Origin: Perkinsus olseni
Taxonomy: Eukaryota; Perkinsozoa; Perkinsida
Assembly (NCBI GenBank): GCA_013115125.1
Contig: JABANN010000271.1
Coordinates: 1-44,540, forward strand
DNA: 44,540 bases
Direction of reading: 5' to 3'
Made by a program: the position numbers and the translations under genes. Under the pieces are notes generated by a model that made no database searches, was not told where the DNA came from, and saw only the letters and a program-made list of their open reading frames with translations. Shown piece after piece: positions 34,965-42,897 of the stretch. Within the stretch, counting starts at the first letter, position 1. Every line of letters starts with the position of its first letter.

Positions 34965-35499
34965 AGAGCCCATTCAGAGATATAAGTATCAGGCTGAAGA
35001 TGACCGGGACTTGTGATGTTTCGCAACCGCAGAATGATAAATGTGTTCGGATGGAGCGCGTCGCTATTAGCTTTCGTTGGGTTGAATAGTACGGTGGCGA
35101 CGAGTGGGTGCGGGTTGTTTGCATGGTTGCAGTCAACGCGACAAAAATGGCGGTCTTGGCGAGATCGCCTTGCAGTGGATTCTTTCGTCTGCAGCTTTGA
35201 TCAATATGCTCGTAGAGTGTCTGATACAATCGCTCAGCAGGGATCAATGTAAACCAGACGGTGGTATGGGATTGAACATTTTACTCTGGCACGTCCGCTT
35301 CCCCGTACGTGTTCACGGCGGCCTCGTCTCGCCCTCGGCATTGAGCAAAGCAACCGCAACTTACCGCTGCTCTTGCTCTTAGCCCATCGGTGTTCGCCAT
35401 TCACCTCTTATGGCAGGCGAGACCGCAGGCGGTAACAACACTCCTTCTCCCGTTCCAAAAGATTCGCAAAAGTGTTCGAAGCAGAAAATTTTTTTCAGC
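34965..35499. other. Duplicated non-coding stretch in copy A
   Basis: Downstream of the last exon of the preceding gene. From about 35190 it matches 38880-39200 in copy B (shared TTTGATCAATATGCTCGTAG). No intact coding sequence is seen in this copy. Confidence 0.5.
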
Positions 35500-35883
35500 G
35501 GATAAACGAGTAGTTTATCTAGGTTAGAACCGGCGCGGAGCGATGCCGTGTTATATTGTGCGCGCAGCGGGACACTTCGTGTCCCGACTGTGTCCCCCTC
35601 GCTAGCAAGCTAGTGCTCTGACTGCCGGTTCGAGTTATCAGGTGCTTGACAACGGTTTGAGTAGTCGGGCGTCGTCCTCCCGACGCTCTCATATTTCTTC
35701 TTAATCGAGGTCTTCGAGAGGCAACTTGTGCCAGCCGAAACGCGATTGCCGCTTGCAGCATCGCCTTCGGCTTTGGCACAGTTTGCCTTCGTGTTACCCT
35801 TGCTGACGTCGTGAGGTCCTGCCGACCTCACCGACGCTAGCGCGGTGCCGCGCTTTGCCCCATCCCGGAGACCAGAGGTTTTG
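35500..35883 (+). mobile_element. Hairpin-rich short interspersed element (non-coding)
   Basis: Absent from the equivalent place in copy B (about 39200), so it is an insertion of about 384 nt, with CAGC on both sides (35496-35499 and 35884-35887) as a possible 4-bp target duplication. It is built of consecutive inverted repeats: 7-5-7 at 35501-35519, 8-3-8 at 35568-35586, 5-2-5 at 35602-35613, a long interrupted stem at 35727-35780, 8-5-8 at 35811-35831 and 7-2-7 at 35839-35854. GGTTCGAG at 35627 resembles the B box of RNA polymerase III promoters. There is no coding potential and no terminal inverted repeat. A second, partial copy lies inverted at 44469-44540. SINE-like or an unknown hairpin element; which one is unproven. 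Confidence 0.7.
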
Positions 35884-36094
35884 CAGCCGCCTACAAAGGC
35901 GGCACCTCTTGAAGATTCTGCACCTCTTGCACCTTGAATCATCCGTCATCCTTCTCAGGATTTTCTCGGCTGGAGCATCCGAGACGAGCATCAGAGGTCA
36001 GTCGATGATGCAGCGCTGCCCTATCCCGATGCAAGAGCCGCTAGCTGATGCGGCCGAACCCACAGAAGTATCAGAGATTTGCTTATAGTGCATA

Positions 36095-36402
36095 CAGTCC
36101 GGTCAAATACAGTGGGGCCTCCGACTCGGCCGATTCTCCGGCGACCTTGACCATCAATGAACTAAAGAGGAATGAAATTAGGGACAAATTCATGGGAGAT
36201 AGCGCCAGATCACTGTATAAATTGACTCATGGCCGGCGAAAAAAAATCTAAAAACTGTTCGCTCGATGAGAAGTGAGAGCTGTTCCACGAAACTTACACC
36301 AATCGAAAGCTCTACAAATTTCGGTTCTAATGAGCCCACAAGCCTCCGAATGTTCATACTTCAAATTATCTCAGCTCTGGACAATTTATCTTGACCGGAC
36401 TG
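36095..36402. mobile_element. Tc1/mariner-like MITE, 308 bp
   Basis: Perfect 12-bp terminal inverted repeats CAGTCCGGTCAA (36095-36106) and TTGACCGGACTG (36391-36402) are flanked by TA on both sides (36093-36094, 36403-36404). Copy B preserves the empty site, with one TA at about 39407-39410 in GTGCATATCGATCC, which proves insertion after or during divergence of the duplication. The interior has no open frame of note, so it is non-autonomous. TA targets and short inverted ends fit the Tc1/mariner superfamily. Confidence 0.92.
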
Positions 36403-36938
36403 TATCGATGGAGGTTCCCCGGGATCGATCCAGGACGGATCCATCGCCTGGGCTTCCCGAAATATGAGGATTGCAGGGGAACTCCGCTGGGAGTATCATG
36501 GTGCATAGGAATTAACGTTGCAAGCGAGCTCGTCCATCCGTCATTCGCAGCGGAAACATCTACTGGTTACCTACCCCGATCACAACCCAACGTCATCTTC
36601 GTCACTTTCACTAATAAAATAGAAGTAGCAGTAAATAGTGAGTGGAGAGCATTGAAGGTTACCCATTCGATTAGAGCACGATGCGATCGGCTCGTGGCCT
36701 AACGTTGTTCCCACCTGCTCAGAGAAAGATAAACTAATAAATAGAGACGGCTGGCATCATAATAGTAAAAAGATTTGGTGAGCGCGATAACTTATGATCG
36801 GCTCGCCAGGATCCGTCAGGTGCCTTGAAGCTACTGCAGTTCGGCTGACGAGGCATTACTCCTCAGGTATCATCATGGCTCTTCAGTGTCGTAGCAGTGG
36901 CATTAAATATAGTCATTGTAGTGGGCGTTAAAGAAAGA
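36403..36938. other. Duplicated 3' flank of the secreted gene, copy A
   Basis: Matches 39409-39956 in copy B with small indels, and partly matches copy C around 42045-42130 (shared GAGCGCGATA(A)CT). No gene is seen besides the 3' UTR of the minus-strand gene to the right. Confidence 0.6.
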
Positions 36939-37319
36939 TCACTTCGAAGTGCAGCAAATACATTGCAGACCGTTATCATCTTCAAGACCGCATTTACCAC
37001 CGTAGTACCAACAAGGTATAGTAATCATACCTATGCCGGAATTAACGCAGTACTGGCAAACATCACATAACGTCTGACATTTTCCGCCTTCGTGGACGCC
37101 GACTTTTCCAGGCGAGCCTCCTCCGACCGACTTCATCAAGAACTGGCCTACTACGTTAGCTGCAGAGCTGAGGTCAGATTCATCCTTAGCGAAGTATTGG
37201 CTCCTGGCAACATCGTCCTGCACGGTGTAGGCGTTTATCTCCTTGAACTTGGAATCACCTTCCAGAATAGCAAGGACAACACCGATGAGAGCAACGCTCA
37301 TAACAAAGGAGGGCTTCAT
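36939..37319 (-). CDS. Small secreted cysteine-rich protein, copy A
   Basis: Intact 126-codon frame from ATG (37319) to TGA (36939). The signal peptide MKPSFVMSVALIGVVLA is followed by a short charged stretch and VQDDVARSQYF. A Gly-rich spacer (SVGGGSPGKVGVHEGG) leads to a C-terminal domain with nine cysteines spaced C-x3-C-x2-C-x2-C-x11-C-x6-C-x9-C-x-CC, containing CWYYGGKC. The cysteine density suggests a disulfide-stabilised extracellular domain; no known family matches by eye. Two paralogs lie at 39957-40260 and 42211-42615, all on the same strand with similar 5' flanks. Function unknown; an extracellular effector or wall protein is possible but not shown. Confidence 0.8.
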   Translation of the reverse strand: MKPSFVMSVALIGVVLAILEGDSKFKEINAYTVQDDVARSQYFAKDESDLSSAANVVGQFLMKSVGGGSPGKVGVHEGGKCQTLCDVCQYCVNSGIGMITIPCWYYGGKCGLEDDNGLQCICCTSK

Positions 37320-37413
37320 GCCTATGCACTATATGATTACTTGTTGATAGAGTGGATGCTTCAGGGCGAAGGCGATAACCTTGTAAGCTAGGGTTTCGCG
37401 TACCCCGATGGTG

Positions 37414-37428
37414 ACACCGTTACGGTGT
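37414..37428. promoter_or_regulatory. Inverted repeat upstream of secreted gene A
   Basis: ACACCG-TTA-CGGTGT, a perfect 6-3-6 inverted repeat 94 nt upstream of the start codon. It lies in a block shared by all three paralogs (CCCGATGGTGAC in A and B, TCGATAGTGAC in C). It could be a palindromic protein-binding site or a hairpin in the 5' UTR. Confidence 0.55.
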
Positions 37429-37474
37429 GTCAACAGGAGACAAAAGTCGTCTGAACCCTCTTCTTCAGGCTCTG

Positions 37475-38220
37475 TCAGATTCCTTCCGCTCTCGCCCGGA
37501 TAGTGCGACATATTTGCACACTGGACAAGAGTTGAACGCGCAGCTTGCGCACAATCCTCAGAAGACAAGGAAGCACTTCCGCTCGTCCTATGGTGTCCCG
37601 GGGACAGTGCCTTGTCACACTTTGTGACACACCACGATATCGTGCGGTGCGGTTATTCATGAGTTTGTTAGGCCAGCGGCATGTTAAGTCGGCAGCTGCA
37701 CGTAGCACCCGAATACACCTTTTGACGGGTCTCATTCCTGTGGAGACCCGAAGCACCGTGCCGTACCGTGGCAGTGTTTGTAGTAGCAACCGCAGTGTTT
37801 TATTCAACGTCAGTCGGAGTGGGTATGAGGAATGAGTGTAATGATAATGGACTCCTCTTCTTCTCCTCACCAGCCGATGGGCTGCGACCGTCTTGCGCAG
37901 CAACAATGAGCGACCGGGTTTCGTGCGTATGACGCACCCACAGGCAGTCACAGGGACAGCACGCGACCTAGAGATTGACATGTGAGTCACAGCTGGACTA
38001 TCACGCCTGTAAAAGCTCTCCCTAGATGTAACCTGGGACCACTCCGCAACTAGGATTACTCCCGCAGCACCTTACCGTGAGGTGCACGGGGCAACGCGGC
38101 TTACGTTGCAAGGATACCTCTTTCAACCTTAAGGGACAAGTTATGAGTATCTTCCCGTGAATACTGAGTAAAATACAGACGTGCTCCACGGCTGTATATT
38201 TACTTTCAGGGCCCGCCAAT
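37475..38220. other. Duplicated hairpin-bearing region, copy A
   Basis: Matches 40700-41380 in copy B. It contains inverted repeats TGTCC-CGG-GGACA (37594-37606), TGTCACA-CTT-TGTGACA (37613-37629) and the 12-bp palindrome CACGATATCGTG (37633-37644). GCACCT...AGGTGC and GCAACG...CGTTGC hairpins lie around 38067-38110. A minus-strand frame (ATG 37981) stays open in both copies over about 80 codons, but I do not consider it a gene on that evidence alone. Confidence 0.6.
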
Positions 38221-38394
38221 ACGCAGGCGCAGGGAATGTAGATTCAGTACTACTAGGGGCATGTTTCGTCATATCGCCACACCCTAATGAACACGGCAGT
38301 TACAAACGCGAGAGTTAATATCTCGAAGTCAACAAAGTTCGAAAACTGTCGTGGACCGAAGGATTGAACATGTTCTGTACGTATCGGTGCGGTT
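38221..38394. other. Spacer between duplication copies
   Basis: No coding sequence or match to the other copies recognised. Confidence 0.4.
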
Positions 38395-38497
38395 CATGCC
38401 TCTAGAATAACCAAGTTGAAGTTTGGGGATCTCAAGCACGTAATTGAGGACCTGAACTTCGAGGGCTATCGAGTGAAGCTCGAAATTAACCTCAAGG
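38395..38497 (+). pseudogene. Decayed copy of the last exon of the 32646-34964 gene
   Basis: Resembles 34868-34950. Shared landmarks are GATCTCAAGCACGTAATTGA against GATCTCAAACACGTACTCGA, and GAGGGCTATCGAGTGAAGCT against AAGGGCTATGGAGTGAAGCT. The frame is broken. Its position just before copy B, rather than inside it, shows that the region had more than one round of duplication or a rearrangement. Confidence 0.6.
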
Positions 38498-38925
38498 CCT
38501 CTTGAGCAGCTAGTGCCTGTGTTCTAAAGCTATCCGTGTTGAGCCTGAGAGTTCCTCTGCTAGTGGATCGCCCAGCGGCTCACTACCTCGCAGCCCTGAG
38601 GTGAATGATTGGAATATTATGGAGCTCGCAGTCTAGGGACTTGAGGAGAGCAAGCGGCTGATACTACTGCTCTGCGCCACGGTACCTCCTGGTGGTTGAA
38701 TGGACTACTCCCGCCTGCTCTTCAGATATGGACGAGCCGGCTTTCCGCCATGATGTGATGCCTGGGGACTGTCACATCGTGAAGACCTCCCTGAACATGG
38801 ACCTGGTAGGGGGTCGTTCGAGACGAATATATGGCGGTCCTGCAGTGGGTTTTCCGTCCGCACTGCGGACTCCGCAGCTTTGATCAATATGCTCGTAGAT
38901 CAAGTGTCTGATATGAAGCCTCAGC

Positions 38926-39402
38926 ATGAATCGATTTAAACCATACGGTGGTATGAGAATGGGCCTTTTAGCGCTGGCTTTCACCACTGGCTTTTACCAC
39001 GGGCACGTCCGTTTCCTCATGCGCGTTCGCGGTGGCCCTGTCTCGCGCTCATCATTCAGCAAAGCATCCGCAAGTTTCGGCTGCTCTTCCGCTGCGCCCG
39101 TCGGTGTTTGCTATTCACCTCTTATATCAGGTGAGACCGCAGGCGGCGGCAACACTCCTTCTCCCGTCTCAAAAGAGTTGCAAAGTGTTCGAAGCAGAAA
39201 CTCCTCCAGCCGCTTACCGAGGCGGCACCTCTTGAAGAATCTGCACCTTGGGTCATCCGTCATCCGTCACAGGATTCGTCTTGGATGGAGCATCCGAGAC
39301 GAACATCAGAGGCCAGTCGATGATGCAGCGCTGCCCCATCCCGATGCCGCTGAGCCGCTAGCTGATACGCCCGTGGTCACAGAAGTTTCGGAGAGTTGTT
39401 AA
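38926..39402 (+). CDS. Possible gene, 158 codons, unknown
   Basis: ATG-initiated open frame with a hydrophobic stretch early on (MGLLALAFTTGFY) and a Ser/Arg-rich middle. The acidic tail includes HQRPVDDAALPHPDAAEPLA. The corresponding region in copy A does not keep this frame and is split by the hairpin-rich insertion; a short related stretch occurs in copy C around 41440-41500. The tail looks more protein-like than the rest, so it may be a chance extension of a real terminal exon. Low confidence. Confidence 0.25.
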   Translation: MNRFKPYGGMRMGLLALAFTTGFYHGHVRFLMRVRGGPVSRSSFSKASASFGCSSAAPVGVCYSPLISGETAGGGNTPSPVSKELQSVRSRNSSSRLPRRHLLKNLHLGSSVIRHRIRLGWSIRDEHQRPVDDAALPHPDAAEPLADTPVVTEVSESC

Positions 39403-39956
39403 TAGTGCATATCGATCCAGGTGTCCCAGGGTCGATCCGGGACTTATCCATTGTCTGGGATTCCCGAGAAATGAGAATTGCAGGGGAACGCCGGGGAGAG
39501 TCTCATGGTGCATAGGAATGAACGTTGCAAGCAAGCTCTTCCTTTCGTCATTCGCAGCGGAAGTATCTACTGGTTGCCACCCCGATCACAACCCAATGTC
39601 GTCACTTTTACTAATAAAATAGAAATAGCGGTAAACAGGAGTAGAGAGCATTGAAGGTTAATCATTCGATTAGAGCGCGATATTATCGGCCTATCTCGTA
39701 GCCTAACATTGTTCCCACCTGCTCAGACAAAGATAAACTGAAAAGTAGCGATGGCTGGCAAGTTACGGATCATAATATGTAATAATTCGGTGAGCGCGAT
39801 AACTCAGGATCGGCTCGCCAGGATCCGTCAGGTGCCTTGAAAGCCACTGCAGTTCAGCTGACGAGACATTATGCTTCTCACGTATCATCATGGCTCTTCA
39901 GTGTCGCAGCTGTGGCATTAGATAAAGTCGTTGTGGTGGGCGTTAGGGAAAGATCA
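39403..39956. other. Duplicated 3' flank of the secreted gene, copy B
   Basis: Contains the empty site of the MITE at about 39407-39410 and otherwise matches copy A. No gene seen. Confidence 0.6.
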
Positions 39957-40260
39957 CTACGAAGTGCAGCAAAGACAATACATACCGTACTTTAGATCGT
40001 CTTTGATACCGCATTTGCCGCCGTAATACCAACAAGGTATAGTTATCATACCTATGCCGGAATCAATGCAGCGCTGGCAAATATCACATACCACGTTTAC
40101 TGTAGAGCTGAGGTCAGAGTCATCCTTAGGGAAGTATTGGCTCCTGGCAACATCATCCTGCACGGTGTAGGCGTTTATCTTCTTGAACTTGGAATCACCT
40201 TTGCAGAATAGCAAGGGCAACACCGATGAGAGCAACGCTCATAACAAAGAAGGGCTTCAT
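39957..40260 (-). pseudogene. Secreted cysteine-rich protein, copy B, broken
   Basis: The ATG at 40260 opens a signal peptide nearly identical to copy A (MKPFFVMSVALIGVALAIL), but the frame shifts just after it. The body (KINAYTVQDDVARSQYF, then CDICQRCIDSGIGMITIPCW) is open only in another frame. It also lacks the Gly-rich spacer of copy A (about 24 residues). Eight cysteines remain, spaced C-x2-C-x2-C-x11-C-x6-C-x11-C-x-CC. Its upstream inverted repeat is also shorter than in the other two copies. Most likely a recently inactivated paralog; a sequencing error at the frame change is an alternative. Confidence 0.7.
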
Positions 40261-40356
40261 GTCTATACACTAAATGTTTACCCGTTGATAAAGTCGATGC
40301 TTCAGGGCGAAGGCGATACCCTGATAAGCTAGAGTCTTGCGTACCCCGATGGTGAC

Positions 40357-40367
40357 ACCGTGACGGT
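40357..40367. promoter_or_regulatory. Degraded inverted repeat upstream of secreted gene B
   Basis: ACCG-TGA-CGGT, the equivalent of the 6-3-6 repeat in copy A but with only the inner four base pairs kept. An additional GGTGAC (40351-40356) and GTCACC (40370-40375) pair flanks it. It is 96 nt upstream of the ATG at 40260. Confidence 0.45.
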
Positions 40368-40419
40368 CCGTCACCGGGAGACAGATGCCGCTTGTACCCT
40401 CTGATCTCGGCTCTCTCAG

Positions 40420-40653
40420 ATGCCTGCATGCAACCGAAACACTCTGAAACTCGACATGTCCGAAGGAATGGGGTACGCCAGGTCTTCAGGAGCTGCGAAC
40501 ACCATCACACTGCCGGTTTCTATAGCCGAAGGGTCTACAATGCAGGCAGTACGCATGCCCCGAAATCCGACGGTCAAGACAAAACTTCAAGTTCAAATTC
40601 CGATCGCCCTGCTCGACGAAAATTCAAGGCGACTAACCGAAACCCAAGGGTAA
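40420..40653 (+). CDS. Possible small gene or exon, 77 codons
   Basis: ATG-initiated frame with balanced, protein-like composition (LDMSEGMGYARSSGAANTIT, then TKLQVQIPIALLDENSRRL). It lies entirely in the segment missing from copy A. Copy C keeps a related beginning at about 42810-42870. No signal peptide and no known motif. It reads away from the minus-strand secreted gene and would share a divergent promoter with it. Low confidence. Confidence 0.25.
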   Translation: MPACNRNTLKLDMSEGMGYARSSGAANTITLPVSIAEGSTMQAVRMPRNPTVKTKLQVQIPIALLDENSRRLTETQG

Positions 40654-40787
40654 CAGCCCATCTTTTGAAGGAGCAAACGTCTTCCAAGACGTGCCGCTTA
40701 TTAAGTCCGCTCTCGCCCGGATAGCTCAACACATTGGCACGCTGGCCAAGGGTTTAACGCGCGAAAAGACAAGGGAGCACTTTCGCT

Positions 40788-40840
40788 TGTCCCCCGGGGA
40801 CAGTGCCTTGTCACAGCTTGTAACAGACCACGAGATCGTG
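40788..40840. other. Hairpin cluster, copy B
   Basis: TGTCCCC-C-GGGGACA (40788-40802) and CACGA-GA-TCGTG (40829-40840) correspond in position to the copy A hairpins at 37594-37606 and 37633-37644. Their sequences differ but the pairing is kept. The middle hairpin of copy A is disrupted here. Confidence 0.55.
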
Positions 40841-41380
40841 TGGTTATTCATGATTTCCTTAGGCCCGCGGTCTCTGGGCGTTTGACAAGTTGGCAACAGT
40901 ACCTGATCACACTTCAGACGGGTCACATTCCTGTCTCTTCGGCTGCCGACCGAAGTTGCGTGCCATCCCGAGACAGTGTTTGCAGTAGCACCCGCACTGG
41001 TTGACTCAACGTTCGTCGGAGTGGGTATGAGAAATGAATACAACGAAAATGAGCTCCTCTTCGTCTTCTAATCAGGCGATGGGCTGCGACCGTTTCATAC
41101 AGCAATAATGAGCGAGCGAGTTTCGTGCGTATGGCGCACAAACAGGCAGTCACAGGGACAGCTCCCGATCTAGAGAGTGACACGTGAGTCACAGGTGGAC
41201 TCATGCGTGTACAAGCTCTCCCTAGACGTAACCTGGGCCCACCTAGCAACTAAGACTCCTCACGCAGCATCTTACCGTGAGGTGCGAGGATGTTGTAAGG
41301 ATACCCCTTCCACGAATGACCGCTCCTCGCACCTTATCGTAAGGCGCAAGTCATGAATACCTTTCGGTGAATACTTTATT

Positions 41381-42210
41381 ACCCTCCGGATTGGTCTCTG
41401 CCGAACTTCCGAGGATGGCATTACTGGGCTCCACCTGAAGTCAGTCCATGATGCAGTGCTGCTGCACCCCGTGGGGGTGACTTCGCTGCAACCGCGGTTG
41501 ATGTGGCCGGTCCATCAAGGAACAGAAGCTCGTGGATAGTGCGGATCGTTTGGCTGCCGCGGAACCGATTCAGAACAGATTTATTAAAGCCAGTCTACGG
41601 CTCGTCGCCATCGCGGAGAGCGGGCAGTTTAGCGGGACCGCTCTATCATCGGCAGAGTCGGGTCGTTGGGAGCAGACTGCTGAGATAGTAGTGCGTCTCG
41701 ATTGACCAACGCGTATGACCAATGTTTCAGGTGAATACAGGTAGATGCATAGCCTATGCAACATAGGTATCAACACCACATCATGTAAAAACCAGGAGCC
41801 TTCCAGACTCATGGCGCGCTCTGAGTGCGCCATGTGGGATGTGGCCTATCGTAACGCGAACTCCTTCGTCCATCCTTCCTCCCAGGAGTAGCTCTCTGTC
41901 GTTCGCAATATTACAACCAAACAAGATCTGCCTGTTGTAAAAACAAAGCGATATGTAGGTTCCCAGCGAGATATTTCCTTTTTCAACCACGACAAAACAG
42001 GCGGTGGAGAATGTCGGCAAATGGCGTATCTCAGTGGTAAACAGCTTCTAATGAGCGCGATACTTATGACCAGCTCGTCAAGTCCATGAGCTTCATAACC
42101 TACTGCCATGCAGTTGCTCTGAACGATGAAGTGAATGAAAAGTATCATAGCACTGACAAATCGCTAAAGTAGGTGATAGTCAGAGCAGTGCACAATTTCT
42201 GTCACAGAAA
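41381..42210. other. Left half of diverged duplication copy C
   Basis: Weak similarity to copies A and B: GTCAGTCCATGATGCAGTGCT at about 41441 against GTCAGTCGATGATGCAGCGCT, and GAGCGCGATACTTATGACC at about 42054 against GAGCGCGATAACTTATGATC. It holds a 10-3-10 hairpin at 41811-41833 (ATGGCGCGCT-CTG-AGTGCGCCAT, one G-T pair). No convincing gene. Confidence 0.5.
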
Positions 42211-42615
42211 TCACTCTAAGTTCACTGCAGCGCAGCATGCGTATGTGAGACCGCCACCACAATCGTTGGCGTAAACCCAACAAGCAGGATCAGCAATAAT
42301 ACCAAAGGCGGAACTAATGCATTCCTTGCAATATATGCACGTCAGAAGTTCATCTGGGACGTCCCCGCCACCGTGGACGCCAAGCTTTTCAGATGAGCCT
42401 CGTTTGACCGACCTCACCGAGAACTGGGCGTCCGAAGCAGCTGGAGCACGGAGGACGGAGCCATCGTAGGAGCCATCATAAGAGGAGAATTGGCTTCTGG
42501 TGGTATTATCCTGCACGATGCGGGGGTCGATATCATTGGCCTCGGAATCACCCTCCCGAATAGCAAGAGTAATACCAATGCTAAACACGATGCTCACAAC
42601 AACAAAGGGCTTCAT
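42211..42615 (-). CDS. Small secreted cysteine-rich protein, copy C
   Basis: Intact frame of 134 codons, ATG 42615 to stop 42211. The signal peptide MKPFVVVSIVFSIGITLA is followed by IREGDSEANDIDPRIVQDNT, RSQF and then a Ser/Asp-rich stretch with a short SYDG SYDG repeat. The C-terminal domain has seven cysteines spaced C-x2-C-x2-C-x12-C-x6-C-x7-CC. It shares MKP..., VQD(D/N)xxRSQ(F/Y), the K-x-GVHGG spacer and the CW...C...CC pattern with copies A and B, so the family is clear despite strong divergence. Two cysteines of copy A are absent. Function unknown. Confidence 0.8.
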   Translation of the reverse strand: MKPFVVVSIVFSIGITLAIREGDSEANDIDPRIVQDNTTRSQFSSYDGSYDGSVLRAPAASDAQFSVRSVKRGSSEKLGVHGGGDVPDELLTCIYCKECISSAFGIIADPACWVYANDCGGGLTYACCAAVNLE

Positions 42616-42721
42616 GTCTATACACCAAATTGGGTTTCGATGATGAGACGAGACTTCGGAGCGGAGGCGATAAGCTTGCTGGTGCTAAGCTAAGCTGTCG
42701 CCTAGCTCGATAGTGACGCCA

Positions 42722-42736
42722 ATACTGTGACAGTAT
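42722..42736. promoter_or_regulatory. Inverted repeat upstream of secreted gene C
   Basis: ATACTG-TGA-CAGTAT, a perfect 6-3-6 repeat 106 nt upstream of the ATG, at the same place as the copy A repeat. Relative to ACACCG...CGGTGT, two positions of the arm differ and both are matched by the complementary change on the other arm. Confidence 0.55.
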
Positions 42737-42858
42737 CACTGTCCGTCATCGGGGACAAATGCGTACCTCCACTCCTCTTGGTCGGACCAAGTTGGTCCCG
42801 TTAGAGATCTACCATGCTTTGGCAACCAGAATACCCTGAAAGCCTGCATGTCCAATGA

Positions 42859-42897
42859 CATACCTATAAGCATCTATGGACATTATCCATAGGTATG
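42859..42897. other. Overlapping alternative hairpins
   Basis: Outer arms CATACCTAT (42859-42867) and ATAGGTATG (42889-42897) can pair, and so can CTATGGA (42874-42880) with TCCATAG (42886-42892). The two pairings share 42889-42892 and exclude each other at that point. Confidence 0.5.

Larger units (their letters stand above)
34474..38220. repeat. Segmental duplication, copy A
   Basis: Closely similar to copy B (38498-41380) over most of its length, in the same orientation. The left edge is at GGCCTCTTGAGCAGC (about 34474 and 38495), where similarity starts abruptly. Copy A is longer because it contains a stretch of about 350 nt with the last exon of the upstream gene, the hairpin-rich insertion (35500-35883) and the MITE (36095-36402). 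It lacks a segment of about 280 nt that copy B has at about 40423-40705. Confidence 0.85.
38498..41380. repeat. Segmental duplication, copy B
   Basis: Same order as copy A without the two insertions. The exon-like stretches at 38520-38830 are damaged relative to copy A (for example, the frame equivalent to NDWNITELAVSGLKE has a stop). The secreted gene in this copy is broken. It keeps a segment of about 280 nt (about 40423-40705) that copy A has lost, and copy C retains the start of that segment. Confidence 0.85.

Noticed and set aside
35500-35883. Hairpin-rich element as a MITE
   Set aside because: No terminal inverted repeats are present; the inverted repeats are internal and serial, and the target duplication is at most 4 bp and uncertain.
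35519-35942. Minus-strand frames across the hairpin-rich insertion as genes
   Set aside because: They run over the insertion boundary and through hairpin arms, and are absent from the equivalent site in copy B.
37475-37990. Minus-strand 171-codon frame, with a related frame at 40923-41249, as a conserved gene
   Set aside because: The two frames stay open together, but their protein identity is no higher than expected from the DNA identity of the duplication. The proteins are Arg/Leu-rich without features, and no common start is kept beyond the aligned block.
36095-41380. LTR retrotransposon or virus-like element flanked by the long direct repeats
   Set aside because: The long direct repeats are a segmental duplication carrying host-type genes; no polymerase, integrase, capsid or envelope-like sequence was seen.
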